A stretch of DNA of 64,000 nt. Origin: Orobanche coerulescens (Eukaryota > Streptophyta > Magnoliopsida > Lamiales > Orobanchaceae). The DNA is taken from contig CM065803.1 in assembly GCA_033398695.1 (NCBI GenBank), positions 49,963,501-50,027,500 on the forward strand. Direction: 5' to 3'. Made by a program: the position numbers and the translations under genes. Positions 32,251 to 44,400 of this stretch are shown one piece after another. Each line of letters begins with the position of its first letter. The stretch's first letter is position 1. The notes beneath the pieces were generated by a model. The model saw only the letters and a list, made by a program, of their open reading frames with translations, was not told the DNA's origin and did not search any database.

Positions 32251-33082
32251 TATGTATATGATTTTGGATGTATTGACCAGGTCGAGTACCTTGGGTGTGA
32301 CCGAGATTTCGTATCTTGGGTGGTTATGTTTTGCTGATTTTTATGTCCGTCGAGGACACGTGACTTGGGTTTCGAATCCTGTGAATTGTTGTTGGTTTTT
32401 ATTCGAGAAAGCAAATCTTTGGGCTGTGCCCCTTTTTGGATTCTTTTAAAAAGAGAAAGATTTGATAATCCTAGATGGTTTGCGTTAAAAACTCCCGATG
32501 ACATTTTAAACCATTTCATAAATTGTTTCCCTTGACTGGTGATCTTTCGATTTTGGAGCTTTACCCAAACTCTGGCCTCGGGAAGTATTTTCGTTATGTT
32601 TGAATCTTTGAGGATTCCTGGTTATTATTATTCTTGGAACTTGAATTGTATGACTCGTATTTTTGCACTTTATACTTGCACTAGCAAAATAGTGGAATTT
32701 TGCTAACCCACGAGTAATCGGGGTGTGGATGTATGTATTGCATTCAGGTTTTGGGGAGCATAAAACAGGGTCGGCATAAAGGATGATGAAAGATGATCGA
32801 TACTAATCACATTAGGATCCATACGTTGTTGTATTGGTTCAGTTGTACTTTATTTCCGCTACAGTATTTTCCCCGTTGTACGGGAGTACGTTGTATTTGA
32901 CCCCTGCGTGGGCATGTATTGAGTTTGAGTTATATGTATTTATTGAAAGACCAAATCGGTCTACTGAGTCAATTTAGTCTTAAAGGCATTTTTGAGATGT
33001 TCGATGTTGTTACCAGCCAGGTAGATACTTGAGGAAAGGTTCTACGGCATGTAATATCCCTTAGCGGATTGGGGGTGTTACA

Positions 33083-34199
33083 TAAATGGTATCGGAGCTT
33101 TAGGTTGTGGAAACTTAGGTTGTCGGGTCAAGTTCTGTCTGTTGAGTTTTGTCTTGTCGGATTTTATCTGACTGAGTCATGTCGCGACGCGTCATCTGAG
33201 TTGGTTGGTCGTGATTAGTATCGTGGGGCGATCATCATCTTCGTGCGACCTATGGATGTAAGTCTCCCTTCTTTGTGTTGTGCCTCGTGTGACACGAGTT
33301 ACTGGTATGATTATGTGTTAAGTCATGGAATCCTTATGTAGATTTTTGATTTTCGTGATGTATGGTTATTCGGCTCCCATATTTTATTTATGACTGTTGC
33401 TACTAATGTATTTTTGACTGTTGACTACTAATGTATTTTTGACTGTTGACTTCGTCCGCTGCGTGTGTATTTCAAATTAATTTGCTCGCTTTGCAAGTAT
33501 TTTTGGAAACCTTTATACTTAACATTAAATGGTAATGTATATTGTGTGTGCTTTGCTCACCTCGGGAGGGTCCGACGGGGCCTCAAGGGAATCTATGACT
33601 TCACTCTGGATTCACGAGTTTGATTCGCTAGCCAGTGGCTTCACCCCGGTCCTAGGTAAATTGATTGTTAACTGTTTGTTTCCGGAAAAGACATGTATGG
33701 TTTTGGTTTCGAAATGAATTTGGTGCATTGTACTATGAAATGTGTAAGCGAATGGTTTACCTTGACTACTTGTACTAGCGTAAGTTCTAACCCCTTTTAG
33801 GGACTCGTTTTGGGGAAATTCTTGTTATGGATTTCAGGTTATGTTCAGCCGGACGAGCGGGCGCTGGGACAGTAGGAGGATGCTGGCCAGGGTCGTTGAC
33901 ATGTGCATTTGAGCCTTTTCATTTACGTTGTTCTTTTCGATATGGTTGTTGTCTAGTTTATAAACTTATAGATTGTACTCGCGAGTACTTAGACTTTTCC
34001 CTTCGGATTGTGGTTTGTATTCATTGAAGTTATTTATGTTTGTCGGTGTTGCTTTTCCACCAACTGTACCGGGCGCGTTATTTGATTTTCATCTGGATGA
34101 TGTGTGTTTTCCCTGTGGTAATTCGTGTCTAGCCTGGTGGGTTCCATGTAGGGGGTCCACGGCACTGTAATATACCCTGAATATCCTGGGGGTGTTATA
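33083..34199 (+). repeat. Interior and right LTR fragment of G
   Basis: No coding. A leader-like 200 bp is followed by two copies of CTACTAATGTATTTTTGACTG (33398-33440) and an LTR-like stretch with GGGTCCGACGGGGCCT (33568), TGTACTAGCGTAAG...CTAACCCC, acceptor-like TTTCAG/G (33833-33838), and a GCCTGGTGGGTTCC...ACGGCACTGTAATAT end. Confidence 0.6.
33087..33098 (+). other. Primer binding site of G
   Basis: TGGTATCGGAGC follows the left LTR by four bases; one change from the initiator-Met site and identical to the site of P. Confidence 0.78.
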
Positions 34200-34204
34200 T
34201 TTCC

Positions 34205-35853
34205 TTGTGCTACTGCTTCCATACTATTAATAATCAACTAGTCCATATTTTGCTTAAACTTGGAATTGAACCAGTTCTCATCCAGCAACAGCCTCACACC
34301 TGTCTCATGACAGAAGTCCATGATGAGATGTTCAGTGATATTGGGGTGTTCCCATCCACCCCTCTCCACAAATTCCCTTAATTGAGGGAAACTAAATGTC
34401 TTCAACATCTTCCATTCCTCATAAATATTGGGAAATGAATACCTGAGAACTTGTTGTCTTACAAATTTGAGTTGATATTTGGTGAGGTTGAATAGGTTTT
34501 TCTCTTTTATGTTGAAACATTATCCAGTGTTTTGGTCCTCAATGATTTCTTATGCTTTATCTTCTTTGGTGATGCTTGGAAGAGTTAAGAGTGGGATCAC
34601 CTCTGGTATCAGCTCAGTGGAGTGAGATGCTTGGTCTTCAGGTGGTGCAGGTGTGGTGAATATCTGCATCTCTTCCTCTTCTTCAGATGAGTAGTCCACC
34701 AGGCCTCTATGTCTTTTGGAGGATTGATCAGGTGAGGATATAATATGGACAACTTTTTCAGGAAATTTCCTCTTTTTGAAGAATTTAGAGAGAGGCATGT
34801 TGTTACTATCTGAATCTTCTGTAGGTGTGACTTCAGGTGCAGTTTAAATGATATCTTCATCTGCATATGGGATGACTTAGACTGCAGGTACAGGTGACAT
34901 AACCTCGACTGCAGCTGTGGTTCAGATCATAGGGATATCAGCTGCAGGTGGGATATCAGACGAGGTTTGAACATGTGCATTTTTCTCAGCTGCAACTGAT
35001 GGTTCCCCTTCTGATTAGTATGTGACTCCCTTGTAAGAAGATGTTCTAGACATCATCTCCTTAAGCAAATCAGCTGGTCTGGGTTATTTCTTTACAAGCT
35101 TCTTCTTTGCAGCTTGGCCCAGGTGACCAAGTCTCTTGCTGAGATGGAAATTTTCTGCTTTTACTTTAGCCTTCCCAAGGAACTCCATAATACAACTAAT
35201 TTGGGTTCCAAAAGTCAATTGTGCCTAAACTTCTTCTCATCATTGTCCCAGCTAGCTTTGTTGACCTCTCGGACTATCTGCCTGTATATATAGTCAGACT
35301 AGTTAATCCTCTGCCTCTGAATTAATGCTCACATGACTGTATTTTGATGACGATAATTGGTCAAAGCTACCTGCCATCCACATCACAATCTTATTTGTGA
35401 TATCAAGCAAGTATCTGTATTCCTTTCGTAGATCTCCTTTCTTGGCAGTGACTTTGATTTTTATTGGCTGGTCCAGCGTCTTGATCTTCTCCCAAATCTC
35501 AACTGGGTTTTGTTTCAGGGCCTCTACTGCAATGCCCATATTCTCCATTTTGAATGCATTGGTAATCGTCTGCTTTGTTATGGTGATTGGTTCACCAAAG
35601 ATTGAACTCTCAATTTCGTACTGTGTGGCCTGGGCCACCTTGAAAAAACAGATAACAACTTCCTTGAATAGGTGCATAGGATTGATGGCGAGAAAATGCT
35701 ATATGTCGTTCTTCTTCATCTTTTCGATCAGATGCGGCATCTCCGTCGTGTTGTTCGCCTCCAGTAGACCTTCAAAGTCTATGATGATGCTGAAAATTAC
35801 TGTTCTTTCACCATTTTCAGGTTGATGTTGTTGAAATAGGTGTTGGCCTCCAT
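34205..35853 (-). pseudogene. ORF2 of copia F, N-terminal part
   Basis: Starts at an ATG at 35851-35853 (MEANTYFNNINLKMVKEQ, matching MESYFNGVNLKAVKDQ of H). Conserved segments: ESSIFGEPITITKQTITNAFKM, VEALKQNPVEIWEKIKTLDQPIK and KKEYRYLLDITNKIVMWMAGSFDQL-type sequence near 35360-35600. Next come an acidic Ser-rich linker (34600-34800) and a segment MDFCHETGVRLLLDENWF near 34260-34320. Many frameshifts. G interrupts it at 34205. Protein of unknown function; the N-terminal 240 residues look like one globular domain kept in both copies. Confidence 0.75.
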
Positions 35854-36447
35854 TTCTGCAAAAAGATTTTTCGGATTTTAGTGTATTGAAGTTCGGGAGA
35901 TTTTTCTGCTTTGAAAACTAGGGTTTTGCTTTTCTAAGATTTTAGGGTTCTAGAGCTTGAAGACGATAAGGTTTTGTGAAATGATTTTAACTGTTTTATA
36001 TAGCCACTTGAAAAGACGATTTTGAATTTAATAATTAAATAAACAAACAGCGGTTCGTATTACTGATTGATGTAGATGTGGAGTAAGTTGGATCATGTGT
36101 TTTAGTCCACGTGTTGATAAAGAATGTAATTAAATAATCACATGTTGGTCAAGGGATGAGAAACTTAGCTGGTTGACCGTCTGACTTCTGATACAGCTGT
36201 GATCTGATCCTTGATTTGCTTCTACATCAGGTGAGGTAAGTCGCATGTGATTGGTATCAGCTCACTTTCCTTATTTTGTTCTGATCAAGTGACTTGTTTC
36301 GTCTCATTCTCATCAGGTAGCTTTTCTAGTTTGCTTCAGATCAGATGACTTTTCCTCGTCTGGTCTGATCAGATGTTGTTCCTTGTCTGAATTAGATCAG
36401 GTGATTTTTCTTTTGCTTCAGGTCAGATGACTTTTCACGTCTGGTTT
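35854..36447 (-). other. Spacer between RNase H and ORF2 of F
   Basis: About 600 bp with no gene. Many short GATCAGGTGACTTTTC-like words give a weak repeat of CTTCAGATCAGATGACTTTT (36200-36440). It may hold the leader of an ORF2 transcript. Confidence 0.6.
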
Positions 36448-36999
36448 TCAGCTATGCAGTAGATTCCAGTCTAGTAGTCCAAGATCCCTGCTAAGTTCCA
36501 GAAACCTTTCTTCTGGTAAAGGTTTTGTGAATATATCAGCAATTTGGTACTTTGTGATGACTCTTTCCAATCTTACTCTTTTGTTGAGTACATGGTCTTT
36601 GATGAAATGTTGTTTGACATCTATATGCTTTGTTCTTGAATGTAGGACTATATTGTTTGTTATAGCAATTGCACTATTGTTGTCACACCAGATAGGAACT
36701 TCATTTGCTATGATATTGTAGTCCCTTAGCTGTTGTCTGATCCACATAATTTGAGCACAACAGCTACCTGCAGCTAGGTATTCTGACTCAGTTGTAGATA
36801 TTGAGTTGGATACCTGCTTCATACTGAACCAAGATATTAGTCTGGTTCCAAGGAATTGGCACGTTCCACTGGTGCTTTTCCTGTTGATCTTGTATCCTGC
36901 AAAGTCAGCATCTGAATATCTTGATAATTCAAAATTGTCATCCTTTGGATACCATAGTCCAACACTGATTGTGGACTTAAGGTATCTGATTATCCTTTT
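36448..36999 (-). pseudogene. RNase H of copia F
   Basis: Shows SDADFAGYKINRKSTSGTCQFLG, LISWFSMKQVSNSISTTESEYLAAG, IWCDNNSAIAITNN and TKHIDVKQHFIKDHVL, ending IADIFTKPLPEERFLELSRDLGLL. The catalytic Asp, Glu and Asp are in place and this domain is nearly intact; only the junction to RT is shifted. Confidence 0.92.
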
Positions 37000-38011
37000 T
37001 GAATGCTTCCTGGTGAGACTGATTTGGGTTGGACTGGAATCTTGTACAAACTCCTACTGCACAAGATATGTCTGGTCTGCTTGCAGTTAGGTATAGTAAC
37101 GATCCAATTGGTCCTCTGTACTGGGTTGGATCCACTGGGATTCCTCCTTCATCTGCATCAATGTGTAGGGATATGCTCATAGGTACTCTTAGTGGTTTGG
37201 CTGTCTCCATGCCAAATCTTTTGATCAGTTCCCTTGTATACTTCTCTTGGTTGATGAATATTCAAGTGTTAACTTGTTTGACTTGCAAACCAAGAAAGAA
37301 ATTTAGTTTTCCCATCATACTCATCTCAAATTCTCCTTGTATGAGATTTGAGAACTTCTCACATAGCTCAGGGTTGGTTGAGCCAAATATAATGTCATCC
37401 ACATATATTTGAATTAGTAATATGTGGTCTTCATGTTCAATTCTGAAGAGAGTTTTGTCCATATTTTCTTTGCAAAATCCATTTTTCCCAAGAAATACGG
37501 ATAGAGTTTCATATCAGGCTCTTGGTGTCTGTTTGAGTCCATATAGAGCTTTCAGAAGCTTGTATACTTTGTCTCCTTTGACAAATCCAGGGGTTTGCTC
37601 AACATATACTTTTTCTTCTAGTACTCCATTAAGAAATGCACTTTTCACGTCCATTTGGTAGACTTCAAAATCTTTGAATGCTGCATATGCAAGGAATAGT
37701 CTGATTGCTTGTAGTCTTGCTACTGGTGCATATATTTCATCAAAATCTATTCCTTCACATTGAGCGTATCCTTTTGCAACCAATCTAGCTTTATTCCTAA
37801 CAACAACTCTATATTCATCACATTTGTTTTTGTACACCCATTTGGTTCCTATGACTTTCTTGTGATCTGGTTTGTCTGTTAGTTCCCAGACATTATTTCT
37901 CTCCATTTGGTTTAGCTCCTCTTGTATTGCAATTACCCATGTGTAGTCATCCAGGGCTTGATCTGTTGTTTTAGGCTCCATTTGGGACATGAAGCAAGAA
38001 AACATTGCCAT
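37000..38011 (-). pseudogene. Reverse transcriptase of copia F
   Basis: N-terminal part reads [65 protein letters not shown] and [12 protein letters not shown] to [11 protein letters not shown]. After a stop the palm continues with an intact catalytic box IYVDDIIFGST (about 37375-37405), LNFFLGLQVKQ and GSLLYLTASRPDI. Broken by stops near 37260 and 37514. Confidence 0.93.
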
Positions 38012-38092
38012 TCCTGCTGGTTCTGTGGATTTCCTGGCCTTGACTCCATCAGTTAAGTTTCCAATAATCTATTGGATGGGGTGATCTTTTAG

Positions 38093-38529
38093 CTATTTTG
38101 GAATTTCATCTTCATTTTCAGTCTTTGGACATTGATCTTCAAGGTTTATTCCCCCTGTTGAGTTGCTTGGATGAATTACGCCTGGCTCTGCATCAGCTTG
38201 GTTTTGATGATCTGCAGATGTGTCAGGTTCAGCTATGATTTTGTTAGCTGCAGTTGAGTCTTGAGGATCTTTATCAGCTATGGTTGGTTCAGCTGTAACT
38301 TTGTCATCTGTAGTTGGATCAGCTACGGTTGGATCACCTGTGATTGGAGATCCTGTCTGATCTGCAGTTGGGTCTTCATCAGCTGTGTCCATCATTCATG
38401 TGTCATTGATGATAATTTCTTACATGGAAGCAGATTTGAGCTTTTTCTCAATTAATTCCACCCATTTTAACCAAAAATATGAAAGTATGCAACAGTTGGA
38501 ATTCTGCCATTCGAAACCTCATAGGGAGT
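38093..38529 (-). pseudogene. Integrase-RT linker of copia F, Asp/Pro/Thr-rich
   Basis: A low-complexity frame of 100 residues with repeats of DPTADQT, GDPTVADPTTDD and AEPTIADKDPQ. It lies between integrase and RT, where copia polyproteins have a variable acidic linker. Confidence 0.75.
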
Positions 38530-39160
38530 TTTGTCGTGTCTCCCTACTATCATTATTTTGAGTATGACATGCTGTGTTGACAGCTTCAACCCAGAACCTC
38601 TTTGGCAGGTCAGTCTCAGCAATCATTGACCTGGCTGCTTCCTTTAGGGTTCTGTTTCTTCTTTCAGCTACACCATTCTGCTGTGGTGTTCTTGTGGCAG
38701 AGACTTCATGTTGGACCCATTATGATCACTATATTCAGTGATTGCCTTGTTGAGGAATTCTCCTCCTCTGTCTGACCTAATCTTTATGATGGAAAGGGAT
38801 TTCTCATTTTGAATCTTTCTTAGCAGTTCAGGTAGCTTGGTTAGAGTTTCACTCTTCTTGTAGAGAAATACTATCCAAATGTATCTTGAGTAGTCATCCA
38901 CAACTACTAAGGCATGCTTCCTTCCACTCAAAGTTCTTGGCTTGATTCGACCAAATAAATCAATGTGAAGAAGGTCCAAAATTCTGGTGTGAGAGTGGTA
39001 GGCTGAACTGATTTGAAATATGCTTTGGTTTACTTTCCCTTCTGGCGTGCATCACAAAAAGTCTCTTTCTTGAATACTTCAGCTGGAAGTCCTCTGACCA
39101 ACTTTTGAGAACTTATTTTGTGTATGCCTTTGAAGTTCAGGTGACAGAGTCTCTTATGCT
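38530..39160 (-). pseudogene. Integrase of copia F
   Basis: Begins with the pre-integrase zinc-binding region (HKRLCHLNFKGIHKISSQ near 39140, C-X2-C degraded), then HIDLFGRIKPRTLSGRKHALVVVDDYSRYIWIVFL with the first catalytic Asp, RSDRGGEFLN with the second, and after frameshifts NGVAERRNRTLKEAARSM with the Glu and the FWVEAVNTACH end near 38560-38600. Inactive because of frameshifts. Confidence 0.9.
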
Positions 39161-39614
39161 AGAGCCATCCATTCTCAGCAATTGTTTTTGACAAGAAACA
39201 AGTGTTTGGTGTTCCTGATTTCCAATCTATCAGGTAAACATCTCTTCTTCTGTATCCTTGTAGCTTCACTTCTCCAGTGAGGAGATCTATCACCATACAT
39301 TTCCATCTTGTGAAGACTACCAGGTTGTTCTCATCACAGAATTGGCTTATACTTAGGAGGTTGTATTTGAGCCCTTTGACATACTGCATTTTTGTTATGA
39401 TTATGTTTCCTCTGTGCAGCTTCCCATAGCCTTTGGTTTGTCCACTTGAGCTATCTTCAAATGTTACATCTGGACCTATTTCTTTAACATATTCTGATAG
39501 AATCTTCTTGTTCCCTGTCATGTGCCTTAAGCATCCAGAGTCTACAAACCATTCTCCACCTCCTACTGTTGAGCTTGAGTAGATGTGGTAGTAGTCCTCC
39601 CATCTTTTCTGCAA
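39159..39614 (-). pseudogene. Aspartic protease and pre-integrase segment of copia F
   Basis: Reads WFVDSGCLRHMTGNKKILSE with the catalytic Asp-Ser-Gly, then FEDSSSGQTKGYGKL, LKYNLLSISQFCDENNLVVF and DVYLIDW. Open for about 150 residues. In copia elements it follows gag directly and processes the polyprotein. The usual CSRHMTG has Ser to Leu. Confidence 0.92.
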
Positions 39615-40389
39615 TCATACAAATAGAGATTTAGGTACCCAAATCTTAGTGGGGTTAGTGGACTTCCTAGAGAATTGATTTCTCCTGGTGTTATGAAAAT
39701 CATATTGATTACCCCTATTTGGTGCATACTCTCTAGGTCTATATCACTGGTTAGGATTTTATATAGGATATGCCTGATAGTTTGAGTGGTATGGGCCATT
39801 GTAAAATCTTGGCTGACCTATGATGAACGTTTTGAGGTCTCCATACCTTATTATTTTGAAAGTTTAAATAACCTTGAGGTTTTCATTTACCTCTCCCATT
39901 TTGAAATATGTTTTTGGGGAGTCTTTGGTAATAAGCAGAATGATGTTTTGACTGCTGATGCTGCTTTGTCCATTGCCTAGTCTTTTGTCTAGGTGGCTGC
40001 CTTAAAAACCTTAGCTGCTGCCTAAACTTTTGACTTGGCTGCTTCCGATTTCTAAATACAGGTTTATTTATAGGCTCAACAGTCTGGACATATGTTTCTC
40101 CCTTTATAAAAGTGGTTTTAGAAGTTGAGGGAGTATTTGGGTCATATCCAAGACCAGATTTTAAATAAAGCGGCATCTAAGTTATACACAATCCATCAAG
40201 GGTTACATATGGTTTTAAAGATGTTATTTCTTTAGCCTGTATATTACTCAGCTGTGTCAGTTTAGAAAACTCAGATTTTATATGAGCAAGTACAGCTGAT
40301 TTTTCATTGTTTAAAGCAGCCAGCCTTTTGATCTCAGCTGTGGTATTTTCAGCTGAGTTTTACAAATTGTTTTCAGTCTGTTTTTCAAA
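39615..40389 (-). pseudogene. Gag-protease linker of copia F
   Basis: Degenerate region. One open piece (39883-40176) is rich in Gln, Arg and Lys (RQQLRFLRQPPRQKTRQWTK), as expected for a basic gag tail. IWVPKSL-like sequence near 39620-39650 resembles the WVPK motif that precedes protease in related elements. Confidence 0.65.
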
Positions 40390-41697
40390 TTAAGATCTGA
40401 TTTTTGCCAGCTCTAGGATTAGTTTTTCCAAATCATTTTTCAGTTGTCCATTCTCATATTGCAGATGTGTTTTCTCAACTGTCACAGTCAGATGTGCAGT
40501 TTTTACTGTATCAAAATCTTTAAATAGATGATTTACATATTTATGAAGATCAATGTCTTCAGACATGTCTGAGCTGACATATCCTGAAGTTGAAGGTTTG
40601 GATGTTACCTCCTCATCAGCTAGGTTTGCCATTAAGCAGTTGTAGTCATCATCATCATCATCAGAGAAGAATCCGCCACTAGATTCTACTCTCTCTTGAA
40701 CTTGGTCTTCACCAATTAGAGGTTTCCTATTGTCTTCTTTTCTGCCCAAGTCCTTCTTATCATCATCCTTCTTGAGCTCAGGGCAATCAAACTGGATATG
40801 TCCTGTTTTATGACAGTTGTAGCATTCTACTTTCCAGTTACTAGCCTTTTGGTTCCTCGTGGGATTCTCCTTGTAGTTGTTTTTGTACTTTGAGTAATTC
40901 TTCCTAAAATTACTGAATCTTTGCATGATAAATGCTATTTCTTCCTCAAAGTTTAGGGGACTGGGAGGATTAATTTCAGTTTGGCTCTTTGCAGGTGACT
41001 CCGCTGTAAAAACAATTTCATTTTCTGTTGGCTCATTAGACGATGAGCAAGGAAGTTCAAACTCAAATGCCTTGAGGTCTGAGAATATTTACTGGATCTT
41101 TATTTTGTTAGAGGTCCTTTGATTACCTCATGGCTACGGCCTTCATGCTCCATTATATGGTAAGAGACCTCAGTACTTTCAAAGCCATCTCTCGGTTTCC
41201 ATAGGTTTTTCCAAGAGAGTTTATTTCATAGATAATCTCAGTGGATATGGTATCCACATTATCAATTGTTTCACCTGTCTTCATTTTGAAGTTGTAAAAC
41301 TTTTGAGTAGCAATTGAAAACTTGTTCTCCTTGATTAGATCAGTTCCCTTACACATTACAGCCAATGTGTCCCATATTTCTTTGGCATTCTTGCAGTTCT
41401 TGATCTTTACCATGGTAGCTTTATCTAGAGTTTGATACAATACATGTCTGGGTCGGTTGTCAAGATTGGAATCTTCCTATCTTCAGGGGACATTTCAGTT
41501 CTCTTCTTGGGGATCTTACTTGGTTTCCCTGCTGCTATTTCCTCAGCTGTGTTGTTTTACAGGAAGATGAAGGGACCATCTTCAATGATACACCACATAT
41601 CATCATGGATAGATGATAGATGGGCCTGCATTCTTATTTTCCAAAGGTCATATTCATCAACAGAAAAGACAGGTAATCTAGAATGCATATGTTCCAT
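40390..41697 (-). pseudogene. Gag of copia F
   Basis: Probable start ATG at 41695-41697 (MEHMHSRLPVFSVDEYDLWK), a UBN2-type gag domain (MYQTLDKATMVKIKNCKNAKEIWDTL...TEIIYEINSLG), then a 178-residue open part with one zinc knuckle CYNCHKTGHIQFDC (about 40790-40830), an acidic stretch SDDDDDDYNCLMANL and a predicted coiled segment (VEKTHLQYENGQLKNDLEKL). A long gag with a knuckle followed by a coiled tail is usual in the SIRE lineage. Several stops. Confidence 0.88.
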
Positions 41698-41764
41698 TAT
41701 AATGAGAGATTAAAATATATATACTCAAGTATATGGATCTGGTTCTGTAAAATTGAACCAACCT

Positions 41765-41777
41765 CCCTGATACCACT
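41765..41777 (-). other. Primer binding site of copia F
   Basis: On the minus strand AAGTGGTATCAGGGAGG follows the 5' LTR; the TGGTATCAG part matches the initiator-Met primer site. Confidence 0.8.
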
Positions 41778-43384
41778 TGTAGGTCACAAGTCGCCAAGAA
41801 TAAGTCTAGGGGTGAGGTGAATATACTTATTAAAACCTTTCCTGATTATCAAGTGAGTAACCTAAGCTGTGATTTAGTGCAGCTAATAAACCTCGGCTGC
41901 AGATGAGTTTGCGAAAGACACAACTGATAATAATGCAGATGATTTATGTCGACTGCAGATGACTTTCAAATGGAACAGTAAATATGTATGCAACAGTTAA
42001 GTATGATGCTAAAACAATAAATCACACAATCACTTATAGTGGTTTCAGAGATGGGGTAATCTTCTACTAGTCCACTTCTCTCCAAACCAGTTGGAGATGA
42101 ATTCACTATAACTTTCAACTAGTGATAAATTTTATAATGATTCACACAGTTACAACAACTTCCAACCAATGGAAACCCATGGCTGTTGCAACTCCCTTTG
42201 GCTGCCTAGCACCTCTTGATCGAAAACCCTTGGATGCCTCAACAACTCGCAAGCTGTCTATCACCTTCCAATCAAGAACTCGTGGATGCGTTTACAACCT
42301 TCAACTTCTAAGAACCTCGTTCAAAGAAGTACCCCTTACTCAAACTTTAAGACAAGAGTGTTGTCTTCTCCAACTTAAGAGCTTCTCAGTGTTTATACGT
42401 TCGAAACTAGCTCTTCACGATGCTATAGATTTCTTTGCTTGCTTTCTTTTGTTTATAAGTATTGTTCGCATCGTACTTTGCTCAATCTTTCTTCAGATAT
42501 TTATAGTACGATCTTTGAGCTTCTTCATAAAAATTGCATCTGGTAACAATTCTGTCCGTTGGAGAGTGGACTTCATTGTTTATCTGTTCATTACTTTACA
42601 TGGCTTGTCTCTTTCTTCAATTTTGTCCGTTTAAAGATGTTCTTCCCGTTGCGCCACTTTTCTTGATTAATATAATTGGAAAGTCTCCAGCGCGCATATC
42701 TCTAGGAAAAAAATATTCCTTAATTTCCTGGAATAAATCACTTTGTCTCCTTAAATTAAGTCTGCACGTGTATTTCTGTAATTGTTGACTTTCAACACTT
42801 GCTCACGTGGACTTAATCCATAACTCGTCTGATGTTTCATGTTAGAGAGAACCTCTTTGAAAACTTCTCTGATCTGCTTGAGTATCATTCTCTGTTATGC
42901 TCTGATAAATTTCACTGATCTGCTTGGAAAACTCGTCTGATATTCCTTGATCAATCCTCAACTGATATTTCTTGTTTGACCAAAAACTCGTCTGCTTTTA
43001 GTTGGGGTAAAATCTCGCCTGATATTATCTGTCTGAAAGTACGACTGATATTAAACTTGCTTGTGGTCAAACCTCAGCTGCCGTTTTGCTTTGACCAAAA
43101 GCCCGACTGGTATTCTCTATTTTGTAGAACTTGACTGCAGTAGTGTTTTGGTCAAACCTCTTCTGATATTTCCGTCGACCAAAACTCATCTGATATTATG
43201 ACTGTTTTTATACTTAGCCGATTTTCACAGTGATCAACACATGATCAAGACTTAGCCTATTCAAGGGCCTATAGAAGATACTCATTTGGTTCTTTTTTAC
43301 AATATCAAATACTTAGTGCATATATTTGAATTAATCATGAATACGAGGATGACATCATCAAAATCTAAAATAGTATTCCTAACA
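41778..43384 (-). repeat. 5' LTR of copia F
   Basis: 1607 bp. On the minus strand it starts TGTTAGGAATACTATTTTAG and ends CTTGTGACCTACA. Homologous over its whole length to 27198-28801, with many substitutions and few indels. The 170-residue plus-strand frame in it (42122-42634) also exists, broken, in the other LTR and looks like chance. Confidence 0.92.
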
Positions 43385-43904
43385 ACGGCTTGACCGAGAA
43401 GCCCCAACCACCTACAACCTCCGCAAGAATACAATAATAACACAATTACTGTGAGAATAACGACTAAAAACAATGAAAAACACGCCCAACACCTGAAGGG
43501 GAACCTATTGAAACATTTAACCAGATACTAAATATTCGAGGTTCTCCAAGAACATAAAAATCATCAACCAGGTGGAATGAATCCAAGATATGGATATACA
43601 ATCTATGGAATGATTAATAGCACCTAATAACACTAGTCAATTCATCAAACGGATTAAAATCAGAATTAAGATGAAAACTCCAAAAGTAAACCCTAAGAGA
43701 TTCAAGAAGGTTACTTTTGAGCTGGATGAAATCGGATGAAGGATGATGTTAATCGCGAACAAGGCTTCCCAAAATGTGAACAATGATGCTCCAGACCAGA
43801 ACTCTCGAATTCCCATCCAAATCACGCAAGAAAACCGAATGGGGGAGAAAAACGATGAAAAACACGAAATGAATTACTACCTTGCTATATATAGCAGTAG
43901 CGTC

Positions 43905-44035
43905 TTACGACCGTAACACATGAGGCTTACAATCGTAACATCATTTCATACGGATGCATTTTTCAAAGCTTCTAATCGTAAGTAGCTCTCTACCCTCCCA
44001 TATAAAAAAGCATAACACTAGGATTACGGCTGTAG
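43905..44035 (-). repeat. TTACGACCGTAA-type words upstream of the TATA box of E
   Basis: Words (plus strand) CTTACGACCGTAAC, CTTACAATCGTAAC, CTAATCGTAAG and GATTACGGCTGTAG, 20-60 bp apart. On the minus strand they precede the palindromic TATA box GCTATATATAGC at 43884-43895. Confidence 0.75.
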
Positions 44036-44400
44036 CACAAGACAACCACGACCAGAACATCTAACAAACTTAACTATACTGCAGGGACAACAAATAATGC
44101 CCAGAAATTATGTCAGTCCATTCCGACTATCGACAAGCCTGGACCCCACAAATGCACCACCAAAGGCTCAAGCTAAAATTACCTACACAACAGAATATGA
44201 CATGCAATGCCACATGCACATGCATACGACCAAGACAACACAGGAGAAAATGAGTCACATTTTACGAATATCAACAAACAATCATAACAAATAGCACACA
44301 CCACGTCAAAATAATTCTAACTAATCAATAAAGAAAAATATTCAGTATAAAAAGGACACATGATTCACAATAAACAGAAATGAAAATCTCAGGTATTACA

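Larger units (their letters stand above)
30495..33082 (+). repeat. Left LTR of G
   Basis: 2588 bp from TGTAATATCC to GGGGGTGTTACA. Contains a 12-copy palindrome array, a TATA box (TATATAAA, 31053-31060), donor-like AG/GCAAGTACC (GC at 31623), three tandem repeats (31988-32250), CACTAGC...GCTAACCC with a hairpin, and acceptor-like ATTCAG/G (AG at 32746-32747). Confidence 0.87.
30495..34199 (+). mobile_element. Gypsy mosaic G, non-autonomous, inserted in ORF2 of F
   Basis: Starts TGTAATATCCGCG and ends GGGGGTGTTATA, with target duplication TTTCC on both sides (30490-30494, 34200-34204). The left part is a full LTR (30495-33082) followed by a PBS; the right part (from about 33300) resembles the 3' two-thirds of another gypsy LTR with its own R-U5 features. 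No gag or pol lies between. The two terminal 70 bp differ widely (TTAGCGGATTGGGGGTGTTACA type versus TGAATATCCTGGGGGTGTTATA type). Either a recombinant element or two merged insertions. Confidence 0.7.
27198..43384 (-). mobile_element. Copia element F, SIRE/Maximus-like, full length but broken
   Basis: Minus-strand element with target duplication ACGGC on both sides (27193-27197, 43385-43389). The 5' LTR is 41778-43384 and the 3' LTR 27198-28801. Domain order is gag, protease, integrase, RT, RNase H, then a large extra ORF2. Its own length is about 12.5 kb after subtracting insertion G. Long gag with a zinc knuckle, copia domain order and an ORF after RNase H fit the SIRE/Maximus lineage. Copy H at the end of the window belongs to the same family. 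Confidence 0.85.
25686..44400 (-). repeat. Solo gypsy LTR E, split by copia F
   Basis: On the minus strand it begins TGTAATACCTGAG at 44400 and ends GAGGGTGTTACA at 25686. Without F (27198-43384 and one ACGGC) it is about 2520 bp. Flanks GATCA and GATGA are an imperfect target duplication, so it is fairly old. No PBS-like sequence follows the LTR end. A TATA box (GCTATATATAGC, 43884-43895) has TTACGACCGTAAC words upstream on the minus strand (43905-44035). Confidence 0.8.

Noticed and set aside
42122..42634. 170-residue ORF in the 5' LTR of F
   Set aside because: Antisense to the element and within the LTR; the homologous stretch in the 3' LTR is broken, so it is not conserved as coding.
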